A program made the translations under genes and the position numbers. A stretch of DNA of 11,912 nucleotides from Pseudomonadota bacterium. GTDB taxonomy: Bacteria > Pseudomonadota > Alphaproteobacteria > Acetobacterales > Acetobacteraceae. The notes below the pieces were generated by a model that was not told where the DNA came from, searched no databases, and worked only from the letters and a program-made list of their open reading frames with translations. The stretch spans positions 1 to 11,912 of the forward strand of contig JAJZVE010000072.1 of NCBI GenBank assembly GCA_021845835.1, written 5' to 3'. Numbering within the stretch: position 1 is the stretch's first letter; every line of letters begins with the position of its first letter. This document shows, one piece after another, positions 1 to 6,635 of this stretch.

Positions 1-2
1 TG

Positions 3-1760
3 GTGGTGCCGCTGATGTGCGCCGGCATCTTCTGCACGCTGTTCGTGCGCGTGTTCGGGCAGGCGGCGCAGCAGGTCGGCAACCTGCTCACCGTCGTGCT
101 GGTGCTCGGCCTGATCCGCAGCATCCGCGACGCGCCCACGGCGCTGCAGATCGGCGGAGCATTCTGGGGCGGCAGCCTGTGGGCGGCGCTGCTCACGCTG
201 GTGATCTGGCGCGTCCACCCGTTCCTGCCCGCCCGCCGCGCCGTCGCCGATGCCTATCGGGCGCTCGCCGCCCTGGCGGGCGACCTGTACGGCATCCTCG
301 CACGGGGTGGCGCCGACGAGGCCGGGTGGGACGCGCATGCCCGTGCCCAGCGCCGCGCCGTGCGCGAGGCGATCGAGCGGGCGCACGACGCGGTGCTGGC
401 GACGGTGCGCGCGCGCGGCCCGGTCAGCGCGCGCGCCGCCCAGACCGCGATCCGGCTGGAGGCGGCGGAGCAGTTGTTCGGTGTGCTGATCGGCCTGTCC
501 GACGTGCTGGCCGCCCGCCGCGACCCGGCCGCCGACGCAGCGGCGGCGCGGTTGCTGCGCCGGCTGCGTCCGGTGCTGGGGCTGATCGCGCACGGCATCG
601 AGACCGACCGCATCGACCGCCTGCCGCGGCTGGAGCGTGCCGCCGCCGCGATCGCCGCCGCGGGCGCGGCGGCGCCGCCGCTGCACGGGGCGGCGGAAGC
701 GATCGCGGAGCGGCTGCGCGTGGTGGCCACCCTCGCCGCGCCGGAGGGCTGGGCGCTCGGCACCCCGGCCGGCGAGCCGTTGCAGTTTGCCGTCGGGCGG
801 GTGATGGCGAGCATCCGCGCCAATCTCGACTGGCAGTCCGAAGTGCTGCGCCACGCCATGCGCGGCGCCGTCGCCGCCGCGCCGGCGCTCGCGGTCACGC
901 TGCACTGGCCGACCTCGTACGGGCACTGGCTCACCATCATGCTGGTGATGACCATGCAGCCGCATGTCGCCGTCACCTATGCGCGCGCGCTGGAACGGGT
1001 GGCCGGCACGCTGGTGGGCGGCATCGCCGCGGCGGCGCTGGCCGCCGTCTGCACCACGCCGCTGGCGATCGCGGTCGCGCTGTTCCCGCTCGCCGTGCTG
1101 ACCTTCGCGCTGCGGCCGGCGAGCTTCGCGCTGTTCATGGCCTGCCTGACGCCGCTGGTGGTGCTGCTGTCGGAACTTGGCCGGCCCGGCGAGAGCGAAC
1201 TGGTGATCGCGGCGATGCGCGGCCTTTACGTGCTGATGGGGTCGGGGCTGGCCGTCGCCTTCGTGCTGCTGCTGTGGCCGAGCTGGGAACCGGGGCGGCT
1301 GGGGCGGGAGCTGCGCACCGCCCTGCTCGCGCACGCCGTCTATGCCGAGGCGGAGATCGGCGCACTGCTGGGCGAGACGCCGGCGCCAGCGGTGGAGCGT
1401 GCCCGCCGCGCCGCCGGCATCGCCAGCAACAACCTGGAAGCCTGCCTGCACCGCGCGCTGCTGGACCCGCGCGGCGCCGCCGATCCGAAACTCGCCGCCG
1501 CGCTCACCGTGGACGCGGCGCTGCGCCGCATGGCCGGCCGCATTTCCGCGCTGCAACTGGAGTCCGGGCCGCGCCCGGACCCGCCGGCCTGGCGCGCCTG
1601 GCGCGTCTGGATCGCAGAGGCCGCGCATCGCCTCGCCGATGCGGCCGGCGCGCTGCCGCCGCGGCCGCAGCCGCCGCAGGACGACCCGCTCGCCGAGGCG
1701 CTGACCCGGATCGCGCGGCAGATGGAGATTGCCGCCGGCGCGCTCGCCCGCCTCGGCTGA
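3..1760 (+). CDS. FUSC-family inner-membrane protein, 5'-truncated by the window edge
   Basis: The frame is open from the first complete codon, so the gene starts upstream; the GTG at position 3 is only the first in-frame codon. The visible 585 residues begin inside a hydrophobic bundle (about residues 1-75). A long Ala/Arg-rich, probably cytoplasmic helical stretch follows (about 80-285), then a second hydrophobic bundle (about 288-425) and a soluble tail. The second bundle opens with the pattern typical of FUSC/FUSC_2 domains: a YGHWLTIMLVM segment (306-316), then an ARALERVAGTLVGG segment (327-340). Two membrane halves separated by a soluble region match the YccS/fusaric-acid-resistance/aromatic-acid-efflux superfamily. 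Members are usually about 650-700 residues, so roughly 80-100 residues are probably missing. The family is linked to export of aromatic or weak acids, but the substrate here is unknown. No adjacent membrane-fusion or outer-membrane partner is visible. The stop TGA is at 1758-1760, and the phosphatase begins 64 bp downstream. Confidence 0.85.
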   Translation: MVPLMCAGIFCTLFVRVFGQAAQQVGNLLTVVLVLGLIRSIRDAPTALQIGGAFWGGSLWAALLTLVIWRVHPFLPARRAVADAYRALAALAGDLYGILARGGADEAGWDAHARAQRRAVREAIERAHDAVLATVRARGPVSARAAQTAIRLEAAEQLFGVLIGLSDVLAARRDPAADAAAARLLRRLRPVLGLIAHGIETDRIDRLPRLERAAAAIAAAGAAAPPLHGAAEAIAERLRVVATLAAPEGWALGTPAGEPLQFAVGRVMASIRANLDWQSEVLRHAMRGAVAAAPALAVTLHWPTSYGHWLTIMLVMTMQPHVAVTYARALERVAGTLVGGIAAAALAAVCTTPLAIAVALFPLAVLTFALRPASFALFMACLTPLVVLLSELGRPGESELVIAAMRGLYVLMGSGLAVAFVLLLWPSWEPGRLGRELRTALLAHAVYAEAEIGALLGETPAPAVERARRAAGIASNNLEACLHRALLDPRGAADPKLAAALTVDAALRRMAGRISALQLESGPRPDPPAWRAWRVWIAEAAHRLADAAGALPPRPQPPQDDPLAEALTRIARQMEIAAGALARLG

Positions 1761-1824
1761 CCCGCGGCACCGCGCATGCCAGCCGCGCTTGCCCGGCGGT
1801 CGGCCGGCGCCCTATGCCTCGGCC

Positions 1825-2445
1825 ATGACCGAAACCCGCTTCTGGCTGATCCGCCACGCCATCGTGGAGGAAAACGCCCGCACCCTGATCTACGGCACGA
1901 TGGACGTGGAGCTGTGCCCGCACACGCTGGCGGCGCAACGGCCCATGTATCTCGCGCTGGCGCGCCGCCTGCCGCGCCCGGCGGTGTGGCTCGCCAGCCC
2001 GCTCGTCCGCACGCAGCGCACCGCGGCGGCGATTTTTCGCGCCGGTTATCCCGAGCAGACGCTGATGATCGACCCCGGCCTGATCGAACTCGCGTTCGGC
2101 GCCTGGCAGGGCCTGACGCATGCGGCGCTGCCGGAACGGCTGACGCGGCCGGCGCACGCCTTCTGGCCGCTCGCCGGCGAGGAACGGCCGCCGGGGGGCG
2201 AGAGCATGGCCGACGGCATCCGCCGCCTCGGCAGCGTGATGGAGCGGCTGGCCGAGACGCATGCCGGTCAGGACGTGGTGGCGGTGAGCCACGGCGGCGC
2301 CATCCGTGCCGCGGTGGCGCACGCGCTGCGCATCGGTGCCGACAATGCGCTGCACCTGTCGATCGAGAACATCTCGCTCACCCGCCTGGACCACACGCCG
2401 CGCGGCTGGCGGGTGGCGTGCGTCAACGAGCTGCCGGGGGTGTAG
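1825..2445 (+). CDS. Histidine phosphatase family protein (phosphoglycerate-mutase-like)
   Basis: This is a 206-residue single-domain protein, a normal size for the family. Catalytic residues are readable: the RH motif at Arg10-His11 (phosphorylated His), SPLVRTQRT at 58-66 with Arg62 in the second phosphate-binding position, ELAFGAWQG at 88-96 with Glu88 as likely acid, and SHGG at 155-158 with the second His at 156. The usual RHGET reads RHAIVEEN, so the Gly after the catalytic His is Ala. The family hydrolyses phosphomonoesters (for example alpha-ribazole phosphatase CobC and broad acid phosphatases). No cobalamin genes are adjacent, so I do not assign a substrate. I chose the ATG at 1825 because the LIRHA beta-strand follows six residues later; the upstream in-frame ATG at 1729 overlaps the FUSC gene and adds low-complexity sequence. 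No strong Shine-Dalgarno is visible, so it may be co-transcribed with the FUSC gene. Its 3' end overlaps the convergent aqpZ by 23 bp. Confidence 0.9.
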   Translation: MTETRFWLIRHAIVEENARTLIYGTMDVELCPHTLAAQRPMYLALARRLPRPAVWLASPLVRTQRTAAAIFRAGYPEQTLMIDPGLIELAFGAWQGLTHAALPERLTRPAHAFWPLAGEERPPGGESMADGIRRLGSVMERLAETHAGQDVVAVSHGGAIRAAVAHALRIGADNALHLSIENISLTRLDHTPRGWRVACVNELPGV

Positions 2446-3163
2446 TCAGCGTCGCGACGCGCGGCCTGTCGCCCGATGCCGCCGCCTCCCCCAGCCAGCG
2501 GGCCACCAGGCCGCCGAGGATCGCGCCGACGATCGGCGCCAGCCAGAACAGCCAGAGCTGGCTGATATAGGCGCCGCCGGCGAACAGGGCCGGGCCAGTG
2601 CTGCGCGCCGGATTGACCGAGGTATTGGTCACCGGGATCGACACCAGATGGATCAGCGTCAGCGCAAGGCCGATCGCCAGCGGCGCGAACCCGCCCGGCG
2701 CGCCGGGCGCGGTCGATCCCATGATGACCAGCAGGAAGAAGAACGTCGCCACGACTTCCATCAGCAGGCAGGACATCAGCGGATACTTGCCCGGACTGAG
2801 GTCGCCGTAACCGTTGGCGGCGAAACCGCCCAGCGCGAAGCCCGGCTTGCCGGACGCGATCAGATAGAGCAGGGCGGCGGCCAGGATGGCGCCGATCACC
2901 TGGGCGACGATGTAGGGTACGACGGAGCCGGCCGGGATGCGGCCACCGGCCCATAACCCGATCGTCACCGCCGGGTTGAAATGCGCGCCGGAGATCGGGC
3001 CGACCGCATAGGCCATCGTCAGCACGGTCAATCCGAAGGCCAGCGCGACGCCGGCAAAGCCGATGCCGAGTGCCGGGAACGCGGCGGCCAGGACGGCGCT
3101 GCCGCAGCCGCCGAACGTCAGCCAGAACGTGCCGAACAACTCGGCAGCGAGACGATGCTTCAT
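2423..3163 (-). CDS. aqpZ: Aquaporin Z (MIP family water channel)
   Basis: The 246-residue protein is close to E. coli AqpZ (231 aa) in sequence and layout. It has six hydrophobic segments and two half-helix NPA motifs, NPA at 63-65 and NPAR at 184-187. The water-selective ar/R filter residues are all conserved: Phe43, His172, Thr181 and Arg187, matching F43/H174/T183/R189 of E. coli. This supports a water channel rather than a glycerol facilitator. It would sit in the inner membrane and mediate passive osmotic water flow. The ATG at 3163 aligns with the E. coli N-terminus (a LAAE.FGTFWL segment at 5-15). A GTG two codons upstream (3167-3169) has better spacing from the GGAGGA at 3175-3180 and is a real alternative. 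The C-terminus is about 15 residues longer than in E. coli and is hydrophilic. The open frame extends far upstream of the start, but that part is antisense to the IS remnant and is not coding. Confidence 0.96.
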   Translation of the reverse strand: MKHRLAAELFGTFWLTFGGCGSAVLAAAFPALGIGFAGVALAFGLTVLTMAYAVGPISGAHFNPAVTIGLWAGGRIPAGSVVPYIVAQVIGAILAAALLYLIASGKPGFALGGFAANGYGDLSPGKYPLMSCLLMEVVATFFFLLVIMGSTAPGAPGGFAPLAIGLALTLIHLVSIPVTNTSVNPARSTGPALFAGGAYISQLWLFWLAPIVGAILGGLVARWLGEAAASGDRPRVATLTTPPAAR

Positions 3164-3174
3164 GTCCACGAGAA

Positions 3175-3180
3175 TCCTCC
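3175..3180 (-). promoter_or_regulatory. Shine-Dalgarno of aqpZ
   Basis: Minus-strand GGAGGA lies 11 nt before the ATG at 3163 and 5 nt before an in-frame GTG at 3169. The 5-nt spacing is more usual, so translation may begin at the GTG, adding two residues (Val/Met-Asp). Confidence 0.65.
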
Positions 3181-3256
3181 GCCAGGAGATAGCGCTGTCG
3201 CGTATCCTGGTACGCAGCAGATTTATGATGCGAAGAAAATTAAACTTCCTCTTAGC

Positions 3257-3265
3257 ATTATACCA
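3257..3265 (-). promoter_or_regulatory. Extended -10 promoter-like motif at the left IS junction, facing aqpZ
   Basis: On the minus strand this reads TGGTATAAT, an exact match to the extended -10 consensus (TGnTATAAT). TGGTA comes from the IS terminus, TA is the target duplication, and AT is the flanking DNA. A transcript starting just downstream would have a leader of roughly 85-90 nt before aqpZ. I see no good -35 at 16-18 bp upstream (hexamers near AGTCAA), but extended -10 promoters can work without one. Promoter function is an inference. Confidence 0.4.
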
Positions 3266-3269
3266 ACCC
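3258..3269. repeat. Left terminal inverted repeat of the IS630 remnant (with TA)
   Basis: TTATACCAACCC is the exact reverse complement of 4280-4291. It includes the presumed TA duplication at 3259-3260. Beyond these 12 bp the two ends diverge. Confidence 0.88.
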
Positions 3270-4288
3270 GCACGGGTTTTGACTCTTCTTGCCTGCCAGG
3301 GGACTCGATGTTCCGATTCTCTTTTCGGCAGCGACGATTCGGGGCATGGGAGGGATCGGATGGGGGCGGCGCTGGAGATCACCCGGACGGACCAGACGGC
3401 GTCGGAGCTTCGCTCGATCGCGGGCAAGTGCCACGACGCGGCGCAGGTCCGGCGGCGGTTGGCGATTGCTTCGGTTCCTGAGGGGCAATCGCGCCGCGCG
3501 GCGGCGGAGCAGAGCGGCATGGACCGGCAAATATTGCGCGATTGGGTGCTTCGCCATAACGAGAGCGGGGTTGATGGCCTGAAGTCGCGCCGGAGTCCCG
3601 GCCCGACAACCGCGCTCACCGCCGCGCAGATGGCCGGGTTGAGAGCACTGGTCATCACAGGACCGCACCCGGCGACGCACAACGTGGTGCGCTGGCGATG
3701 CGTGGATCTGCGGGCCGAGGTTGCGTGACGGTTTTGGTGACGGTGCATGAAGGTACGATTGGCAAGTGGCTGCGCCAACCCGGTTTGACGCGGTTGCAGC
3801 CGCGGCCGTTTCATCCGAAGAAGGATGCTGCCGCGCAGGCGGCTTTTAGAAAAACTTCCCCGGCCTGGTGAAGAACGCCCTGCTCGCCTCGACTGCCGGA
3901 ACCCAGATCGGGATCTGGTTTCAGGACGAGGCCAGAGTGGGTCAGCAAGGCACGCATGCCTGCATCTGGGCCCCGATCGGCTCGCGTCCGGCGCTCGCGC
4001 CGTGCTGGTGTGCGATGGCGCCGGCTGGCACCAGAAAGGCCGAAGACTGCGCGTGCCCGACAACAGCACACTGCTCGCCCTGCCACCCTACGCACCGGAG
4101 TTGCACCCGATAAAGAACGTCCGGGAATACCTGCGAGCCAACAAGCTCTGCGCGCTCGTCCGGGATAGCTACGACGCCATCGTCAATGCCTGCAAAAGCG
4201 CTGGGCACTTCCTGGTCAACGATCCCAAACGCATCCAGTCAATCGGCTCACGAGATTGGGCATGGGCCAATCTTTAGGTGGGTTGGTA
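3261..4288 (+). mobile_element. IS630-family insertion sequence remnant
   Basis: The element is about 1028 bp. It is bounded by inverted ends TACCAACCC / GGGTTGGTA and flanked by TA dinucleotides at 3259-3260 and 4289-4290, as expected for IS630/Tc1-type insertion at TA. It carries one transposase gene on the plus strand, whose stop (4275-4277) lies 2 bp before the right repeat. A deletion of about 150 bp inside the transposase explains why it is a little short for its group. The element lies between aqpZ and the oxidoreductase gene in what was probably one intergenic region. Confidence 0.85.
3360..4277 (+). pseudogene. IS630-family transposase, multiply disrupted
   Basis: The reading starts at ATG 3360 with an N-terminal helix-turn-helix region ([20 protein letters not shown], within the first 70 codons). 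It stops at TGA 3726-3728, where relatives have Arg. Shortly after, around 3735-3737, the frame shifts; [13 protein letters not shown] then continues from 3737. A second shift lies near 3843-3852, followed by [10 protein letters not shown] with the first catalytic Asp. At 3987-3993 the reading jumps from GSRPA straight to [14 protein letters not shown] (second catalytic Asp), in another frame. Roughly 50 residues normally between these blocks are missing. In the last block the usual NPxEN is HPIKN, so the third DDE acid is Lys (codon 4113-4115). No full-length transposase can be made. The DDE assignment comes from family knowledge; the exact shift points are estimates. Confidence 0.9.
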
Positions 4289-4291
4289 TAA
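4280..4291. repeat. Right terminal inverted repeat of the IS630 remnant (with TA)
   Basis: GGGTTGGTATAA pairs perfectly with 3258-3269 over 12 bp. The presumed TA duplication is at 4289-4290. Read outward on the plus strand, 4284-4292 gives TGGTATAAG, again close to an extended -10, but it is 658 bp from the next start codon. Confidence 0.88.
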
Positions 4292-4949
4292 GGCGGGGCT
4301 TTTGAATTTGGAGCGGGCAGGGCTGCGCTATGCTGCGGTCCCCCGATCTGAACCAAAACGGTCGGCAGCCAGTTGGCGGACGGCCGTCACGTCCAACAGC
4401 CCGCTTTCATCGCATCCGGCACGCCACTTCCGAACCGGACCTGGGCACCGGGCCGGCGGCGGAAAGCGCTCCGGGGCGGTGGCGCGTGCGATGGCAAGCG
4501 TGGGCGCGGCGCGCTGGGCAAATCGCCGTTCGACGCCACCGTCGTGACCATGCCGGCGGGCAAGCCGGTACGCCTGAAGCTGCGCCGGCTTCCGCGGCCT
4601 TCAGGCGGGTCAGCATAACGCCCCGCAACACCACCCTGCAGGCGTCGGCGGCAATCGTGCAAGCGCGTCGGCGCAGGCATTGTGCCGCCGCGGATCGCTC
4701 GCCTCCGCGCCGTGGACGTCACAGCCTTGATCTGCGCCGTAACCCATATGCGCAGCAGAAAAACCCAAATGCGACCCCGATTGGTCGGATCATCCCGGCC
4801 ATTGACTGATCGTCATACAATATGCTTGGCTGCGATCGGGAGGTCCGGCGGGCACGTGCGCCGTCATCCGATCCGGTCGGCGAGCGTTGCGACCGGGGAC
4901 GGACGGCAGCATGCCCGCGGACGCGGCGAAGCACGCAACGGATGGCGAG
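4292..4949. other. 658-bp region with no recognisable gene
   Basis: Nothing here resembles a known family in any frame. The open frames are short, Arg/Ala-rich and overlapping, as expected by chance in GC-rich DNA. The region holds one clear hairpin (4571-4607) and a weaker 8-bp inverted repeat (4646-4653 with 4683-4690). The part just before the oxidoreductase gene must contain its promoter or leader, but I see no convincing -35/-10 pair. It could also include decayed coding sequence on the far side of the IS. Confidence 0.6.
4571..4607. repeat. Hairpin with perfect 9-bp stem
   Basis: CGCCTGAAG at 4571-4579 pairs exactly with CTTCAGGCG at 4599-4607. The 19-nt loop can itself form a 4-bp GCCG/CGGC stem. 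There is no T-run on either side, so it is not a typical intrinsic terminator. It lies 342 bp upstream of the oxidoreductase start and could be an RNA structure, a protein-binding site or chance. Confidence 0.5.
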
Positions 4950-6533
4950 ATGACTGAAAAACATGACATTGTCGCGGTCGGTTCCGGTCACAATGGCCTC
5001 GTCGCTGCGGCATATCTCGCCGCGGCGGGCCAGGACGTCCTGGTGCTCGAGCGCAATCCGTGGTTCGGCGGCGGAGTCATCACCCGGGAACTGACCGTTC
5101 CGGGCTTCAGGCACGATCAGCACAGTACGGCGCACATCTTCATCCTCGGCAATCCCCTCATCAAGGCGGACGAACTCGGGCTGCTGTCGCGCTACGGTCT
5201 CAGGTATGTCTATCCCGAAGTGCCCTTCATCTGCGTCTTCGAGGACGGAGCCACGATCGGCCTGCATCGGGACCGCAACAAGACCTATGAGAACATCGCC
5301 CAGTTTTCGCGCAAGGACGCGGACGCCTTCCTGGCCTTCGCCGAGAAGGGGGCGAACTACCTGCCCATGCTGGCTTCGTCCTTCTACACGCCGCCGATTC
5401 CCATGGGCGCCACTTTCGCCATGCTCGATCAGAGCGCCGAAGGCCGCGAACTGTTCGCCCTGATGCAGAAGAGCGCCTACGACGTCATCATCGAGACGTT
5501 CGAGAACGAGCGCGTGCGGTTGTTCTTCACGCGCATGATTTCTGAGAACCTCACCGGCCCGGAGGAAAAGGGCACGGGCATCGGCATTCTCGTTTTCCTT
5601 GCCTTCATGGAGGCGTATGGCGTCGGCGTCCCGGTGGGCGGCAGCGGCGCCCTGTCGGCGGCGCTGATCCGCTGCATCGAGGATCACGGTGGCAAGGTGG
5701 TCGCCAACACGTCCGTCGAACGGGTCCTGGTGAAGGCGGGCCGCGCCGTCGGCGTGCGCACCACCGACGGTGTCGAGTACGCGGCCACGAACGGCGTCAT
5801 CGGTGCCATCCACCCGCATCTTCTCGGTCGCATGGTGCCCGAACTGGACGCAAAGGTGGCGCGCGCCGCCGAGCACACGGAGATTTCCGCCAACGTCTGC
5901 TTCACCGTTCACGCGGCGCTCAACCAGCCCCTGCGCTTCAAGGCAGGCGCCCACGTCAACCAGGCCTATTTCACCGAGCTGATGCCGGATCGCCTGGACG
6001 ACCTGCGGCGCTTCTTCGATACGCTGCGCTACGGCCGCATTCCCGACCGTTCGCTGATCGGCCTCATCAGCGCCTCCACCTTCGACCCGACCCGCGTGCC
6101 GGCCGGCAAGTCGATTCTGCATGCCTGGGACTACGTGCCCTATTCGCACCCTGACGGCGGCGCCGCCCATTGGGACAAGGCCAAGGAAAGCTTCGCCGAG
6201 ACGATGCTGTCGCGCATGGGCCGCTTCATCGACAACCTCGGTCCGGACAACATCATCGCCTACAGGGCCGACAGCCCGCTTGACATGGAGCGCACCTCGG
6301 CCAGCTTCCAGCGTGGCGACCTGCACGGCGTTGCCGGCTACATCTATCAGTCCGGCGCGCACCGGCCGACACCGGACCTGGGAATGAACAAGGTTCCCGG
6401 GATCGACCGGCTGTATCTGGTGGGCCCGTTCCAGCATCCCGGCGGTGGCGTGTTCGGCGCCGGCCGCGCCACCGCAATGACAATGTGCGAGGATCTCAGG
6501 ATCGACTTCGACAGGATCAGCGGAATGCGCTGA
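4950..6533 (+). CDS. FAD-dependent oxidoreductase, phytoene desaturase/PYROXD2-like (COG1233)
   Basis: This 527-residue protein begins with an FAD-binding Rossmann motif: GSGHNG at 11-16 after the first beta strand, and Glu34 in LVLERN to bind the ribose. It has the family's GGSGALSAAL segment (230-239), where an FAD-interacting helix begins, and the C-terminal FAD motif LYLVGPFQHPGGGVFGAGRA (488-507). Length and order fit carotenoid-desaturase-type amine-oxidase-fold enzymes. These oxidise C-C or C-N bonds, but most non-CrtI members have no known substrate. No carotenoid genes are nearby, so CrtI is not supported. I chose ATG 4950 because the first beta strand follows five codons later. TTG 4887 and ATG 4911 are possible; the latter has a purine-rich GGGGACGG upstream. 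The gene stands alone, behind a long non-coding stretch and convergent with the transport/CoA operon, 102 bp apart. I see no strong terminator in that gap, only a CGGGC/GCCCG stem at 6535-6550. Confidence 0.88.
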   Translation: MTEKHDIVAVGSGHNGLVAAAYLAAAGQDVLVLERNPWFGGGVITRELTVPGFRHDQHSTAHIFILGNPLIKADELGLLSRYGLRYVYPEVPFICVFEDGATIGLHRDRNKTYENIAQFSRKDADAFLAFAEKGANYLPMLASSFYTPPIPMGATFAMLDQSAEGRELFALMQKSAYDVIIETFENERVRLFFTRMISENLTGPEEKGTGIGILVFLAFMEAYGVGVPVGGSGALSAALIRCIEDHGGKVVANTSVERVLVKAGRAVGVRTTDGVEYAATNGVIGAIHPHLLGRMVPELDAKVARAAEHTEISANVCFTVHAALNQPLRFKAGAHVNQAYFTELMPDRLDDLRRFFDTLRYGRIPDRSLIGLISASTFDPTRVPAGKSILHAWDYVPYSHPDGGAAHWDKAKESFAETMLSRMGRFIDNLGPDNIIAYRADSPLDMERTSASFQRGDLHGVAGYIYQSGAHRPTPDLGMNKVPGIDRLYLVGPFQHPGGGVFGAGRATAMTMCEDLRIDFDRISGMR

Positions 6534-6635
6534 CCGGGCCTGTGCGCCCGCGAACGCGCCGAAAATCCGACTCCAACCGTGAGGGCGACCCGCTCGTTGT
6601 CTTCAGCGCCTCGCCCGGCCGCGGCGCCCCGGCTG

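Noticed and set aside
17..1828. Second long plus-strand frame over the FUSC gene (603 codons)
   Set aside because: It is an Arg/Ala/Gly-rich sequence with no hydrophobic segments, while the other frame gives a clear FUSC membrane protein.
3265..3278. AACCC-GCAC-GGGTT hairpin at the IS left end as a terminator
   Set aside because: The stem is 5 bp with a short, interrupted T-run. It overlaps the terminal repeat and is more simply part of the IS end.
3164..4069. Upstream extension of the aqpZ frame by about 300 codons
   Set aside because: The extension crosses the IS630 remnant in antisense. AqpZ homology begins exactly at the ATG at 3163, with a ribosome-binding site just before it.
4646..4690. 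8-bp inverted repeat CGGCGGCA / TGCCGCCG
   Set aside because: It has low sequence complexity and a 29-nt loop; such pairs are expected by chance at this GC content.
4802..4827. TTGACT with nearby TACAAT / TATGCT as a promoter for the oxidoreductase
   Set aside because: The spacing between the hexamers is about 8 or 13 bp, far from 16-18 bp, and no alternative -35 fits TACAAT. It could be a weak site but I cannot support it.
4719..6437. Long minus-strand open frame opposite the oxidoreductase (572 codons)
   Set aside because: It is the antisense shadow of a clear FAD enzyme with intact motifs. The translation is rich in Arg, His, Gly and Val, has no domain pattern and runs into the gene-free interval.
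6535..6550. CGGGC/GCCCG stem after the oxidoreductase as a terminator
   Set aside because: The stem is only 5 bp and no U-tract follows. A Rho-dependent end or read-through is as likely.
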